From assembly GCF_002022415.1 (NCBI RefSeq), contig NZ_MUBG01000001.1, positions 558,001 through 622,000 of the forward strand: a DNA stretch of 64,000 bases, given 5' to 3'. This document shows, one piece after another, positions 1 to 10,377 of the stretch (positions within the stretch are counted from its first letter, which is position 1; each line of letters starts with the position of its first letter). Made by a program: the position numbers and the translations under genes. The DNA is from Bartonella sp. WD12.1. GTDB lineage: Bacteria > Pseudomonadota > Alphaproteobacteria > Rhizobiales > Rhizobiaceae. The notes under the pieces are model-generated. The model was not told the DNA's origin. It saw nothing but the letters and a program-made list of their open reading frames with translations, and ran no database searches.

Positions 1-784
1 TAAAAATTCAGGCATGACAATAGAAGATATTGATTGTATTATTTTAGCGACTTCAACGCCTAACCATACTTTTCCTGCTTCCGCTGTTGAAATTCAACAC
101 GCTTTGGGAATGAAGCATGGTTTTGCTTTTGATGTTCAAGCTGTTTGTTCTGGTTTTATTTTTGCATTGACAACAGGAGATGTATATTTACGCTGTGGAG
201 CGGCAAAAAGAATCTTAGTAATTGGATCTGATACATTTTCTCGGATTTTAGATTGGCAAGATCGTACAACATGTGTTTTATTTGGTGATGGTGCAGGCGC
301 AGCTATTTTGGAAGCACAAGAAGTTGAAGGTAATGTTATTGTTGATAGTGGTATATTGTCTGCAAAATTGCGCTCTAATGGTGCGTATGTAGATAAATTG
401 TATGTTGATGGAGGCCCTTCAACAACGCAAACAACAGGTCATCTACGTATGAAAGGACGAGAAGTTTTTAAACATGCAGTTGGTATGATAACAGATGTGA
501 TTGATGATTGTTTTTCAGCTGTTAATATGAATTCTTCTGAGTTAGATTGGTTTGTGCCTCATCAGGCTAATAAACGCATTATCGAAACGTCGGCTAAAAA
601 GCTAGGGATCACATTAGATAAAGTTGTGATGACCGTTGATCAACATGGTAACACGTCTGCAGCATCAGTACCATTAGCTTTGACAACTGCTGTTCAAGAT
701 GGGAGAATTAAAAAAGGAGATCTCATTATGTTAGAAGCCATGGGGGGTGGGTTTACCTGGGGGGCGGTTCTTGTTCGTTGGTAG
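1..784 (+). CDS. fabH: Beta-ketoacyl-ACP synthase III, 3' part (5' end outside window)
   Basis: FabH condenses acetyl-CoA with malonyl-ACP to start type II fatty acid synthesis in the cytosol. The frame is open to the window edge, so the true start lies upstream; the first in-window Met at 14 is internal. The active-site Cys lies in AVCSG, the His in VPHQANKR and the Asn in GNTSAAS, so the Cys-His-Asn triad is intact. About 260 of the usual 320 or so residues are present. In Rhizobiales this gene sits between plsX and ihfA, and ihfA follows here after 75 bp. Confidence 0.96.
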   Translation, partial: KNSGMTIEDIDCIILATSTPNHTFPASAVEIQHALGMKHGFAFDVQAVCSGFIFALTTGDVYLRCGAAKRILVIGSDTFSRILDWQDRTTCVLFGDGAGAAILEAQEVEGNVIVDSGILSAKLRSNGAYVDKLYVDGGPSTTQTTGHLRMKGREVFKHAVGMITDVIDDCFSAVNMNSSELDWFVPHQANKRIIETSAKKLGITLDKVVMTVDQHGNTSAASVPLALTTAVQDGRIKKGDLIMLEAMGGGFTWGAVLVRW

Positions 785-859
785 ATTATAGCGACTTGAC
801 CATATTTGAATAAAACGTATAAATCGCTTTGTAACTTTAAATTTTAATAGGTGGTTATG

Positions 860-1171
860 ATGACAGGTAAGACAGTAACACGTGCAGATTTGGCTAGTGC
901 GGTTTGTAGGAAAGTAGGCTTGTCATATACTGAATCATCAGCTTTGGTTGAGTTGATTTTGGATGAAATTTGCAATTCACTTGTAAAGGATGAAGTGGTT
1001 AAATTGTCTTCTTTTGCGACTTTTCAGGTCCGTAGTAAAAGTGAACGGGTTGGACGCAATCCCAAAACAGGTATTGAAGCACCTATTCCACCACGGCGTG
1101 TGGTAACATTTAAAGCTGCGAATATACTTAAAAAAAGAATTTTAGATGCGCATCGTGCAAGGCAGAAGTAA
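860..1171 (+). CDS. ihfA: Integration host factor subunit alpha
   Basis: IHF-alpha pairs with IHF-beta to bend DNA, and is used in transcription, replication and phage site-specific recombination. The protein (about 103 aa) opens with [10 protein letters not shown] and carries the HU/IHF beta-arm signature GRNPKTG with the DNA-intercalating proline. An in-frame GTG at 851 and ATG at 857 also exist, but the Shine-Dalgarno AGGTGG at 849-854 fits ATG 860 best. IHF is a likely host cofactor for the integrases of the two prophages in this window. Confidence 0.95.
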   Translation: MTGKTVTRADLASAVCRKVGLSYTESSALVELILDEICNSLVKDEVVKLSSFATFQVRSKSERVGRNPKTGIEAPIPPRRVVTFKAANILKKRILDAHRARQK

Positions 1172-1374
1172 ATTCGTGTAAATTAAGTGATATTTTAAAT
1201 GTCTGAGGTTTGACCAGGAAATTTAATGGGTAATTTTTTTCTATTTAAGTAACAGATTTTGTATTAAAATATAATTGAGGATAAGCCTTATTTTTGATCA
1301 ATCTTAGCAAGAAATTTGAACTAATTTAGTTATTATAAAATCATTGGTACAATGTTTAAATAAGGTATTACAAA

Positions 1375-1893
1375 ATGGACAAGAGCCCTGATGCTTTTCG
1401 GACAATTAGCGAAGTAGCAGAGTTACTGGGGCTACCACAGCATGTGTTAAGATTTTGGGAAACACGTTTTGTTCAGATTAAGCCATTAAAGCGTGGGGGT
1501 GGAAGGCGTTACTATCGTCCTGTTGACATTGATTTGCTCAACGGTATTAAACAACTACTTTATGGCAAAGGTTATACTATAAAAGGTGTGCAACGCCTTT
1601 TAAAAGAAAATGGCTCTTCTTTTGTTATTGCGCTTGGCAATAGCGATCTTGATGACATGAATGTTATAATAGAAAAAGCATGTGCAGAACAAACATCTGA
1701 ATCTACCAAAATTAATGAATCCACTAAGACTAAGTCAAAAAAGGCAACGTTTGGACTTTTAGGGTTTATGAAGGGCGAAGAAGAATCTATTGGTGCCGTT
1801 AAAAGCCATCAAGACAAGACTGATAAAGCATTATTAGAGGAAACACTCTTCGAATTAATTGAATGTAAACGCATGCTTGATAGAGCACGATAA
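1375..1893 (+). CDS. MerR-family transcriptional regulator
   Basis: A 172-aa DNA-binding protein. Residues about 9-75 form the MerR winged helix-turn-helix ([19 protein letters not shown], then GGRRYYRP). The rest is Lys/Glu/Ser-rich with no cysteine-rich metal-binding loop. It is the regulator that follows ihfA in many Rhizobiales; its effector is not known. The tRNA that often follows it in relatives is not seen here. Shine-Dalgarno AAGGT lies 8 bp before the start. Confidence 0.9.
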   Translation: MDKSPDAFRTISEVAELLGLPQHVLRFWETRFVQIKPLKRGGGRRYYRPVDIDLLNGIKQLLYGKGYTIKGVQRLLKENGSSFVIALGNSDLDDMNVIIEKACAEQTSESTKINESTKTKSKKATFGLLGFMKGEEESIGAVKSHQDKTDKALLEETLFELIECKRMLDRAR

Positions 1894-1931
1894 GCAGTCA
1901 ACAATTCTAAATTTAGCACAATTGCTTTTCA

Positions 1932-3911
1932 TTATTGAATGTTTATTAAACGGCGTAAATCTGGGGGGGTTGCTTCATTTGAGAGTTGTTTCATCACTTC
2001 TTCTACAGATAAAACAGTCTGATCTGTGCTTCCTAAACGGCGCATACTCACACTATTTGTTTCAAATTCACGTTTACCGCATACAAGGATTACAGGGACT
2101 TTTTGTAAAGAATGTTCACGTATTTTATAATTAATTTTTTCATTACGAAGATCTGCTATAGTTGAAAGACCAATAGCTTTGAGCTTTCTTGTTATTTTTT
2201 CTGCATATTCATTTGCTTCAGATGTGATTGGTGCGACAACAACCTGTTGAGGGGCAAGCCAAAGCGGCATATGTCCAGAAAAATTTTCAATTAATATGCC
2301 AAGAAAACGCTCCATTGATCCCAAAATAGCTCTATGGATCATAACAGGTTGACGTTTTTCTGAATCCTTATCAATATAGAATGCCCCAAAACGCTCAGGT
2401 AGATTGAAGTCTACTTGTGTTGTTCCACATTGCCATTCACGACCAATAGCATCTTTTAATGTATATTCAAATTTTGGTCCATAAAATGCGCCTTCACCTC
2501 GAAGAATGCTGGTTTTAATACGTCCTTCTGATTTTTTCTCAATAGTTTTAAGGACAGATGACATTATGTTTTCACAATGATCCCATAATTCGTCAGAACC
2601 GACACGTTTTTCTGGACGTGTTGAAAATTTAAGGCTAATTTCTTCAAAACCAAAATCTGCATAAGTTGATAAAATTAAATCATTAATATTAAGACATTCA
2701 CCAGCTAATTGTTCATCTGTGCAAAAAATATGCGCATCATCTTGTGTAAAGCTACGAACGCGCATAAGACCATGTAGAGAACCTGAAGGTTCATAACGAT
2801 GGATAATACCAAACTCAGCAAGTCTAATAGGCAAATCTCTGTAAGACTTTAAACCATGTTTAAAAATTTGCACATGACCAGGGCAATTCATGGGTTTGAG
2901 AGCGTAAATACATTGATCATCCCAATCATCAGCGGCTGGGGTTGTTTGAAACATATTTTCCTTATACCATTCCCAATGACCCGATATTTCCCAAAGTGAT
3001 TTATCAAGAACTTGTGGTGCATTAACTTCATCATATTTATGATCATCAAGGCGGCGGCGCATATAGCTAATTAAATTTTGGAACATTTTCCAACCTTTTG
3101 GATGCCAGAAAATCATTCCTGGACTTTCTTCTTGAAAATGAAATAAATCCATTTCACGCCCTAAGCGACGATGATCGCGTTTTTCTGCTTCTTCTAGCGT
3201 ATGGAGATAGGCTTTTAGGTCATTTTCGTTAGCAAATGCTGTACCATAAATTCTCGTTAACATAGGATTATTGGCATCCCCACGCCAATAGGCTCCTGCA
3301 ACTTTCATTAGTTTGAAAGCATTGCCAATTTGGCCAGTAGATTGCATATGTGGACCACGACAAAGATCAAACCAATCTCCTTGATAATAAACTTTTACGT
3401 CTTGATTTTCAGGGATAGCATCAATAATCTCAACTTTATACAATTCGTTTTTTTCAGAAAAAATTTTCTTAGCTTTTTCATGAGACCAAATTTCTTTTCT
3501 GAAAGGTTTGTTTCGTTGGATAATTTCACGCATTTTTTTTTCAATAATAGTGAGATCATCTAATGTGAAAGGTTGTTTACGCGCGAAATCATAATAAAAA
3601 CCATTTTCAATGACGGGGCCAATTGTAACTTGTGTTTCAGGAAACAGTTCCTGCACTGCTTCAGCTAAAACATGAGCGCAATCATGGCGTATCAATTCAA
3701 GTGCACGCGGATCGTCGCGAGTGATAATTTCCACTTGTCCAGATTGTTCTAATGGATCTGAAAGGTCTCGGATGATTCTGTTAAGGCTATAGGCAACTGC
3801 TTTTTTTGCGAGTGATTTAGAAATAGACTCAGCCAATTCTAAACCTGTCATTTCAGAGGGGTAATCACGTTTTGAACCATCAGGAAAAGAAAGAGAAATA
3901 AGGTCAGACAT
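1932..3911 (-). CDS. thrS: Threonyl-tRNA synthetase
   Basis: Class II synthetase that charges tRNA-Thr (659 aa, full length). The order is a TGS domain (residues 1-65), a tRNA-SAD editing domain containing [11 protein letters not shown], a catalytic core with [19 protein letters not shown] and the arginine-bearing motif 3 near [11 protein letters not shown], and a C-terminal anticodon-binding domain. It converges on the merR gene with only 38 bp between stops. No attenuator or T-box-like leader was seen upstream. Confidence 0.98.
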   Translation of the reverse strand: MSDLISLSFPDGSKRDYPSEMTGLELAESISKSLAKKAVAYSLNRIIRDLSDPLEQSGQVEIITRDDPRALELIRHDCAHVLAEAVQELFPETQVTIGPVIENGFYYDFARKQPFTLDDLTIIEKKMREIIQRNKPFRKEIWSHEKAKKIFSEKNELYKVEIIDAIPENQDVKVYYQGDWFDLCRGPHMQSTGQIGNAFKLMKVAGAYWRGDANNPMLTRIYGTAFANENDLKAYLHTLEEAEKRDHRRLGREMDLFHFQEESPGMIFWHPKGWKMFQNLISYMRRRLDDHKYDEVNAPQVLDKSLWEISGHWEWYKENMFQTTPAADDWDDQCIYALKPMNCPGHVQIFKHGLKSYRDLPIRLAEFGIIHRYEPSGSLHGLMRVRSFTQDDAHIFCTDEQLAGECLNINDLILSTYADFGFEEISLKFSTRPEKRVGSDELWDHCENIMSSVLKTIEKKSEGRIKTSILRGEGAFYGPKFEYTLKDAIGREWQCGTTQVDFNLPERFGAFYIDKDSEKRQPVMIHRAILGSMERFLGILIENFSGHMPLWLAPQQVVVAPITSEANEYAEKITRKLKAIGLSTIADLRNEKINYKIREHSLQKVPVILVCGKREFETNSVSMRRLGSTDQTVLSVEEVMKQLSNEATPPDLRRLINIQ

Positions 3912-4030
3912 AAAACACCCCTTTAGTCCAATTCCGCCAACGATTGCGGATGGTTTCGTGAAAATTTAAAATAGTCAGATAGAGCTAGTAGATTGATTTT
4001 CTATCAATATGCATTGAAAAAGAAAAGTAA

Positions 4031-4399
4031 TTATTTATCATTTTTATCAGAAATTTTCCAATAGTGCCAAGGTTTATAAGAGTAATTAAGAGAAGTTGGT
4101 ACTGGATCAAAGCCATATGTTCCAAATGGGCCACAACGTACAATACGAAAAAAACCCATCCATGCACCAGCCCACAGGCCGTAGCGTGCAATCGCTTCAT
4201 AGGTATATTCTGAACAGGTTGGGATATGACGACATTGATTTCCAATCAAACTGGAAAGTGTTATTTGATAAAGACGTATCAACGTAGTGCCAAGTAATCG
4301 TCCAGGCGTTTTCCGCCAAGGACCTGTATAATTGCGAATTTGTATTTTTTTTTGTTTGGGCTGTAATTTAACCATTTGTTTTTTCTTCAATTTGTTCAA
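4031..4399 (-). CDS. yidD: Membrane protein insertion efficiency factor YidD
   Basis: Small YidD/DUF37 protein (up to 122 aa) thought to assist YidC-dependent membrane insertion at the inner face of the membrane. The family core is clear: RLYQITLSSLIGNQCRHIPTCSEY, then GAWMGFFRIVRCGPFGTYGFDPVP, with conserved cysteines. The basic N-terminal extension may be shorter: Met at 4375 is an alternative start. It overlaps the upstream iron-sulfur scaffold gene by 32 bp or lies just after it, so the two are probably co-transcribed. Confidence 0.93.
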   Translation of the reverse strand: MNKLKKKQMVKLQPKQKKIQIRNYTGPWRKTPGRLLGTTLIRLYQITLSSLIGNQCRHIPTCSEYTYEAIARYGLWAGAWMGFFRIVRCGPFGTYGFDPVPTSLNYSYKPWHYWKISDKNDK

Positions 4400-4805
4400 T
4401 ACAGTCTACGACTGCATCAAAGGTAAGCATTGTTGAGGCATGGCGTTCTTTATAATCTTTAATGGGTTGCAAACAGGAAAATGCTTCAAATGGAGCAGGG
4501 GGAGGAAGGCCATTTTCTGTCAACATGTAAAAGATAGTTTTGCGTAATGCTTTAAGATCTTGCATTTTTTTGCCAATAATATGACGCGCTAAAATAGAAG
4601 ATGAAGCTTGTCCAAGTGCACATGCATATACCTCATGAGCAAAATCTATAATGATATCGTTGTCTACTTTTAAATCTACAAGAACCGTTGATCCGCAAAG
4701 GCGTGCATGCTTTTTTGATGTTGCATCAGGATTATTAAGACGCCCAATTCTACTTATATGAGCAGCATATTCAAGAATTTTATTGCTATAAATGTTGTCC
4801 ATCAC
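4368..4805 (-). CDS. IscU/NifU-like iron-sulfur cluster scaffold protein
   Basis: A 145-aa protein of the NifU_N/IscU-like family, which holds nascent Fe-S clusters. RLCGS and YACALGQASSS supply two cluster-ligand cysteines. The usual third Cys position is occupied by the RHASTMLTFDAV segment, as I recall for the alphaproteobacterial branch of this family. It lies just upstream of yidD in the same direction. A classical scaffold role is inferred. Confidence 0.88.
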   Translation of the reverse strand: MMDNIYSNKILEYAAHISRIGRLNNPDATSKKHARLCGSTVLVDLKVDNDIIIDFAHEVYACALGQASSSILARHIIGKKMQDLKALRKTIFYMLTENGLPPPAPFEAFSCLQPIKDYKERHASTMLTFDAVVDCIEQIEEKTNG

Positions 4806-4929
4806 GAGCTGTTGCTTGGAATTTTAAGAGTTTTCAATATTCAAGCTTTTAATTCACTTGCGTAAAGATTATTATAAAATAAATTAATGTATATAAATAT
4901 TTTATACATAATAAGCTGGAGTTTTTTAA

Positions 4930-5550
4930 ATGCATAGTCCTATGAAAGGAATAGCTAAAGATCTTTCTCTATCTGAGAAAAAGCGTCCTAGTTTTGAAGA
5001 AGTGGAAGCAGCGGTTCGTACATTGTTGTTATGGGTAGGGGAAAATCCAGATCGAGAAGGGCTTTTAAATACTCCTAAACGTGTTGCTAAAGTGTATAGT
5101 GAACTTTTTTCTGGTTATGATGAATCAGTTGAGGAGATTTTAGGAACAGTTTTTGAAGAGGTTTCAGGTTATAATGAGCCGATAATTATGAAGGATATTG
5201 GTTTTTATTCACATTGCGAGCATCATGTCCTTCCAATTGTTGGTAAAGCTCATATCGCCTACCTTCCCGATACAAAAATTGTTGGTCTTTCAAAAATTGC
5301 ACGTGTCATAGATATTTTTTCTCGTCGTTTGCAAACGCAAGAAGCCATGACAGCTCAAGTAGCTAATGCTTTGGAAACACATTTAAAGCCCCGCGGCGTT
5401 GCAGTGGTAATTGAAGCTGAACATATGTGTATGGCTATGAGAGGGATACGAAAGCACGGAGCTACAACAATTACAACAAGTTTTCATGGCTCTTATAAAA
5501 AAGATCAAGTTGCGCAAGCCAATTTGATGATGGTACTTCGCCAGCTATGA
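4930..5550 (+). CDS. folE: GTP cyclohydrolase I
   Basis: Converts GTP to 7,8-dihydroneopterin triphosphate, the first step of folate synthesis (206 aa, normal length). Zinc and active-site motifs are present: SHCEHHVLP and [14 protein letters not shown], plus the substrate loop GLSKIARV. It is divergent from the IscU/NifU-like gene, with a very AT-rich 124-bp gap likely to hold both promoters. Confidence 0.97.
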   Translation: MHSPMKGIAKDLSLSEKKRPSFEEVEAAVRTLLLWVGENPDREGLLNTPKRVAKVYSELFSGYDESVEEILGTVFEEVSGYNEPIIMKDIGFYSHCEHHVLPIVGKAHIAYLPDTKIVGLSKIARVIDIFSRRLQTQEAMTAQVANALETHLKPRGVAVVIEAEHMCMAMRGIRKHGATTITTSFHGSYKKDQVAQANLMMVLRQL

Positions 5551-5695
5551 TAAAGTGCAGAGTTTGGCGACTTGTATCTAAAGTATACTGTGGTGGTTAA
5601 GATAAAATAAGTTATAAAAACATGAAAATGGGCTTGTGTCACGCTTTATGATTTGTTAAATCCCCCAAAGTTAATGTATTTGGCCTCTACCATGT

Positions 5696-5780
5696 GCGGT
5701 CGTGGCGGAATTGGTAGACGCGCAGCGTTGAGGTCGCTGTGGGGCAACCCGTGGAAGTTCGAGTCTTCTCGACCGCACCA
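5696..5780 (+). tRNA. tRNA-Leu (anticodon GAG)
   Basis: An 85-nt class II tRNA with encoded CCA. The acceptor stem pairs 5696-5702 (GCGGTCG) with 5770-5776 (CGACCGC), followed by ACCA. The anticodon stem CAGCG/CGCTG encloses loop TTGAGGT, placing GAG at 5730-5732. A long variable arm and the T-loop GTTCGAGTC follow. It reads CTC and CTT codons. Confidence 0.97.
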
Positions 5781-5979
5781 TATTTTGTATGCTTTATTAT
5801 TATCATTTGTATTTTCTGTTATTATTGTGAAGTGTGGATGAACACAAAAATTCCTTCTTTATCTATTTTTATTATAATACATTTCTAATAGTAATTCTAT
5901 TTCAGTTCGTTAAAAGTCATTTTTTTACTATAAACTTAAAGTATGAACTCTCTTTTTGATAAGATTGGGTGGTGTTATA

Positions 5980-7158
5980 ATGAAAATATTTTTAAGATGT
6001 GTAATATTTTTTATTTGCACCATTTTACTTATAGCGTGTACCAACCAACGTGCTGTGCTTTGGCATGGGATAAATGCAACACCATCTATGATTGCTACAC
6101 AACGAGAAGTTGAAGGCGGATTAATTTCTCCGAAAGCTATCGTTCCAGTGTATGTTGCAACAAGTCGCAGGGCCCAAGACAATTATTCTCAACCTTATGG
6201 GGCAGAGCGATCAAATAGAGTGTATTATAATCGCGTTGATGTAGGAATTCCTCAAAAGCATATGAAAGGTATCGTTGAAAAAAACGCGTATAAACCCAGT
6301 CTTGATAAATATTTTACAGCAGTGGCTTTGCAACAATATGACAATAAAGAACGGTTTAAACAGCAATTAAATCTTGCGTTAGCCGAAAAACCAAAAGGAA
6401 AAAAAGAAATTTTTCTTTTTATTCATGGTTATAATAATAATTTTGCAGATGGCACATTCCGCACAGCTCAATTTTCTTATGATTATTCTTTAGATGTAGT
6501 TGCTGTACATTATTCGTGGCCTTCTGCTGGATCCATGCCTTTTTATATTTATGATCGTGATAGTGCTAATTTTGCACGTGACGGGTTAATAGAGCTTTTA
6601 ACAGTTATCAGTGAAACATCAGCTGATCAAATTTCGGTTATTGCGCATTCTATGGGCAATTTCGTTATCATGGAAGCATTTAGAACTTTAGCTTTGCAGA
6701 AAAAGTATAAACCAATTTACCGTATTACAAGTTTCTTAATGGCGGCACCAGATATTGATCTTGATGTATTTGAACGCCAACTTCATGATATTAAAAAATT
6801 ACCTCATCCAACAGCTATTTTAGTATCTCGTAAGGATAAGGCTCTCGCTTTGTCAAGACGTCTTACAGGTGGACATGCTCGTGTAGGGGATGGCTCAAGT
6901 ATTGAAATATTGCGCAAGAATAAAATAGCAGTTTTAGATTTTTCTAATGTTGATGGTGGGGCACATAGTGTATTTGCATCTTCTCCGACATTAATGGCTC
7001 TTTCTAGGGAAGGTTCTTTAGCTTCAGCGATTATGCAGGGTACGGAATTATCACCTGGTCAAGAGATTTTTGCTGATAGTGGTCATATTTTGAAAAAAAC
7101 AACAGACTTTATTCTTTCTGCACCTATGCATCTTTTGTCTCCTTTAACTCAGTATTAA
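5980..7158 (+). CDS. Alpha/beta hydrolase lipoprotein (DUF900-like)
   Basis: About 392 aa. A lipoprotein signal peptide (MKIFLRC, hydrophobic core, lipobox LIAC) sends it to the envelope. The mature part is a DUF900-type alpha/beta hydrolase: FLFIHGYNNNF (oxyanion region), HYSWPS, then the nucleophile elbow AHSMGN with the catalytic Ser. A candidate C-terminal His lies in GGAHSVF. ATG 5980 is preferred over ATG 5956 because it gives a proper signal peptide and has GGGTGG upstream. The substrate is unknown. Confidence 0.85.
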   Translation: MKIFLRCVIFFICTILLIACTNQRAVLWHGINATPSMIATQREVEGGLISPKAIVPVYVATSRRAQDNYSQPYGAERSNRVYYNRVDVGIPQKHMKGIVEKNAYKPSLDKYFTAVALQQYDNKERFKQQLNLALAEKPKGKKEIFLFIHGYNNNFADGTFRTAQFSYDYSLDVVAVHYSWPSAGSMPFYIYDRDSANFARDGLIELLTVISETSADQISVIAHSMGNFVIMEAFRTLALQKKYKPIYRITSFLMAAPDIDLDVFERQLHDIKKLPHPTAILVSRKDKALALSRRLTGGHARVGDGSSIEILRKNKIAVLDFSNVDGGAHSVFASSPTLMALSREGSLASAIMQGTELSPGQEIFADSGHILKKTTDFILSAPMHLLSPLTQY

Positions 7159-7305
7159 ATGAGCAGTTTAGAAAGTATAACGTCGAGTATTAATAAATTA
7201 AGAGCAATATTTTAGGCAGTATTTTAGCACTTTTTTTAGAATAGTCTTGTAAAGTAAAAAGTGAATAGTGGGATAATTTTGTAAAACCAGTCATTAGGTG
7301 GATTT

Positions 7306-7797
7306 GTGATGGTTACAGAAAAGCACTATGTTAACACATCTACATTAGTTGATTATTTATCCTATTCTGCGGTTAAGCTACTAGATGTTTATGCTATGCT
7401 TTTGAAGGTAAAAAAAGATAGCAAGGGAAAAAGCCCGGATTTATTGCGTCAAATTGATGTCACTAAAAAGCAGCTAGATGAGATGAGTTACGCTCTTATT
7501 TTGGAATATCGCAAGCGTCAGGAACATGAGCGCTTTTTAAAACAAGTTTTAGTATCAATTTCTGATCAACTATTTTCATTGAATAATAATTTTAAAGAAA
7601 CAAGTCGTTTTTTATTTCAGGAAATTAGAACACTTCAATCTCAGATGCAGTGTTTTTGTGAAGGTAGAGAAAAACAATCTCTATTAAATAATCAAGAATC
7701 TTCCCGTTCTACGTCAAAGGTTGATGAAGTCATTAAGCGATTACAAAAAGCACGAGAAAAGCTTTCTTTTGAAAATCCGCATCTCTTTGAAGAGTAA
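7306..7797 (+). CDS. Hypothetical coiled-coil protein
   Basis: A 163-aa acidic and lysine-rich protein with no signal peptide or membrane segment. Residues about 40-120 are helical with heptad-like spacing, and the C-terminus VIKRLQKAREKLS is also amphipathic. Translation may start at GTG 7306 or the adjacent ATG 7309, both after AGGTGG. I recognise no family. It sits between a lipoprotein hydrolase and a long AT-rich gap and looks like a stand-alone gene. Confidence 0.6.
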   Translation: MMVTEKHYVNTSTLVDYLSYSAVKLLDVYAMLLKVKKDSKGKSPDLLRQIDVTKKQLDEMSYALILEYRKRQEHERFLKQVLVSISDQLFSLNNNFKETSRFLFQEIRTLQSQMQCFCEGREKQSLLNNQESSRSTSKVDEVIKRLQKAREKLSFENPHLFEE

Positions 7798-8187
7798 GAT
7801 TGCATAAAATTAGAACTAAAATGTTTTCTAAATTAGGATTTCTACGTTGTAATGAAGTTTTAAATTTTCTTTCTAAAGATGGCAAATAATGATCACCAGT
7901 CAAACTATTCTTTTTATTTAAAAATCTTTGGTTATTTTAGATAGTTAATTATAATTTTAGAATTTATAGTATGATTTTAATTTAAAGTCAAAATATTAAA
8001 GTATATAATGATAAAAATATAAATTATTTTTTTATATAATAATTGAAACATAATTTTGTTAAATATAACAAATACACTAATGAATATTTTATTTGTGGAT
8101 AAAAAATAAATACAATTTAAATAATTATAAAAGTATTATACTCACAAATAAAATTACTCTTTTATCAAATATTTTATCTTGTAAAGC
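7798..8187. other. AT-rich intergenic region, no gene seen
   Basis: A 390-bp stretch dominated by A/T runs, with no supportable ORF or RNA. It precedes the putative biosynthetic unit and probably holds its promoter, but no single -35/-10 pair stands out from the AT background. Confidence 0.5.
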
Positions 8188-9396
8188 ATGTTTTTGATGA
8201 ATTATAAACCTACATTGCTATTTATTGTAATTATTATATGTTTGTCAGTAGGTGGTTTAATTTCTACGGATATCTTTTTGCCTGCACTTGGAAATATGCG
8301 TTATCATTATCAAGTTACAGAATCTCAAATCCAGAGTACAATAGCGATTTTTTTATTGGCATTAGCTTCTGGACAACTCATCTATGGACCTCTTAGCGAT
8401 AATTTTGGGCGTAAAAAGACACTTTTATTTGGTTTGTTTTTATGGCTGTTTACAACGTTTGGTATAATTTATACAGATACTCTTCAAGTTTTGCTCGTAT
8501 TGCGTTTTTTGCAAGGTCTTGGAGCTTGTGCAGGAATTGTTTTAAGCCGCGCTATTATCAATGATTTGTTGGATAAAAAAGAGGCCGGAAAACTTTATTT
8601 GGTTATTTTTCCTTTTGTAGGATCGTCGCCGGCGTTTGCACCGTTCATTGGGGGAATATTATTGCAAACTTTTCATTGGCAAGCGACTTTTATTTTTTTA
8701 AGTCTTTTTATACTCTTAACTATTGTGTTATGTTGCTCTGTATTGACAGAAACTTTACCGCCTATAAAACGTCAATCTTTTACTGTTATAGGAGTCATTA
8801 AGGGCAGTTTTAAAGTTCTTCAAAATAAGCAGTTTCTCTTTTATGCGCTTATTCCATGTTTTGCTTATGCAATCTATTTTGCTTATATCGTAGAATCGCC
8901 TTTTTTACTGACAGCTTTAGGTTTGTCATCCGTCTACATTGGTTACAGCTACATTGGTGTTTCTTTTACTTATATCTTGGGTAATTTAGTGGCGAGAAAG
9001 TTTCTCAAGCGAGAGGCTATGGAACAGACTATACGGCGTGGATATATTATTTTTGCTATAGGGGGGCTACTATTTGCTTTACAAATGTTTGTAAGCCCAT
9101 GGCCACTTGTGACAAGTTTAATAGCTATTTCTATTATTACTTTTGGTAATGGTTTTTTATTGCCGTTGGGAACTGCATTGGCTATTTCGTCGCATTCGCA
9201 TGCTGCTGGGGCGGCATCTGGCGTTATGGGAGCTTTGCAGTTGGGCAGTGCTGCATTAAGCGCTGCAGTTATTGGAAAAATATCCGGACATATTCCATGG
9301 GTTGTAGCGATTTTATTGGCTATATATTGCTTAGTAGGTTTTATCATTTATATTCGAAGAGCGAATTATTTTATGACCTTGGAGATAAAATCGTAA
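8188..9396 (+). CDS. MFS transporter, Bcr/CflA drug-resistance family
   Basis: A 402-aa inner-membrane proton-driven exporter with about 12 predicted helices. STDIFLPALG in the first helix region and motif A GPLSDNFGRKK between helices 2 and 3 are typical of Bcr/CflA exporters of bicyclomycin, chloramphenicol or small metabolites. ATG 8197 is an alternative start. It ends 31 bp before the five-gene enzyme block in the same direction, so it may export that pathway's product; this link is an inference from position only. Confidence 0.88.
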   Translation: MFLMNYKPTLLFIVIIICLSVGGLISTDIFLPALGNMRYHYQVTESQIQSTIAIFLLALASGQLIYGPLSDNFGRKKTLLFGLFLWLFTTFGIIYTDTLQVLLVLRFLQGLGACAGIVLSRAIINDLLDKKEAGKLYLVIFPFVGSSPAFAPFIGGILLQTFHWQATFIFLSLFILLTIVLCCSVLTETLPPIKRQSFTVIGVIKGSFKVLQNKQFLFYALIPCFAYAIYFAYIVESPFLLTALGLSSVYIGYSYIGVSFTYILGNLVARKFLKREAMEQTIRRGYIIFAIGGLLFALQMFVSPWPLVTSLIAISIITFGNGFLLPLGTALAISSHSHAAGAASGVMGALQLGSAALSAAVIGKISGHIPWVVAILLAIYCLVGFIIYIRRANYFMTLEIKS

Positions 9397-9427
9397 ACAA
9401 AATTAGTTAATGTTAATGGGAGGATTT

Positions 9428-10377
9428 ATGTTAAAGCACCTTGATGTCACTTTACGTGATGGGGGATATCGGAATCAATTTTCTTTTCCGCTGGAATATA
9501 TAATTGAGCATATTAAAAATCTAACAAAAGCTCGGGTTGAATATATTGAGATTGGTTATCGTAAAGGTTCGTTTAAACCTATGGCTAACATAGGTTTAAC
9601 AGGTTTATGTTCTAATGATTATGTTAAATCGCTACGCAATGCTGTGCCTGACGCTAAGCTTGTCATTATTGCACATCCACACAATATCACTCAAACAGAC
9701 ATTCGTGAACTCAAGGCTTTGGGGATTAGTCTCTTAAGGTTGTGTCTAAATAAAAATGATGTTGAATCTACATTTGCACTTTGCCGTTATGCTAGTTCTT
9801 TGGGGCTATGTGTTAGTATTAATATTACGAGAGTAAGTCAAATAGATGTAAATTATTTGCGTCGCATAGCAATGAAAGCGGTTAATTGTGGAGTTGATAT
9901 TTTTATTTAGCTGATTCTAATGGAAGTCTTTTACCAGATACTGTAACGCAATTAGTACAAGAAGTAAAAAATATTTCGCCTTTAGAAATTGGTTTTCATG
10001 CACATGATAATTTAGGTATGGCTATGGCAAATAGCCTAGCGGCAGTACAAGTAGGTGCAAGCTTTATCGATGGTTCATTAATAGGGATGGGTAAAGGAAC
10101 AGGAAACCTTGTGTTGGAAATATGGTTGGCGCTTTTAAATTTACATAAAGAGGAAACCTATTATGACATAGGTAAACTTTTGCAACAAGGAGAAAATTTG
10201 CAGAGTCATTCTTTTTTTTCATCGGTACACCGAAGCTCTATTGATGTTCTTTTGGCTTTAAATAACTTAAGTGTTGAGTATCAGGCTTTGCTAGAGTCTA
10301 AAATACCTTTAGGTGTGGAGGAAGTACTTACCACTATTCAAGCTTTAAAGCAAGATTTACAGGGTGCAGGGGTATGA
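9428..10377 (+). pseudogene. HMGL/4-hydroxy-2-oxovalerate aldolase-like DRE-TIM enzyme, frameshifted
   Basis: Two overlapping frames together encode one ~316-aa HMGL-like protein. The first part starts at 9428 after GGGAGG with LDVTLRDGGYRNQ, the metal-binding DRE-TIM signature (Arg and Asp present). It stops at TAG 9908-9910. The second frame continues YLADSNGSLLPDT and GFHAHDNLGMAMANS (the HxH metal site) to 10377. One T missing from the T5 tract at 9900-9904 restores a single ORF. Family members cleave or form C-C bonds of 2-oxo-4-hydroxy acids or do Claisen condensations. Its stop overlaps the next start (ATGA at 10374), which argues that translation through this gene once mattered. A sequencing error or slippage is possible. 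Confidence 0.8.

Noticed and set aside
3330..3563. Plus-strand ORF inside thrS
   Set aside because: It lies fully antisense to a well-conserved synthetase and has no upstream signals.
3985..4245. Minus-strand ORF of 86 aa over yidD
   Set aside because: Out of frame with the clear YidD reading frame and not protein-like.
5653..5841. ORF of 62 aa spanning tRNA-Leu
   Set aside because: It reads through the tRNA gene and is not a coding region.
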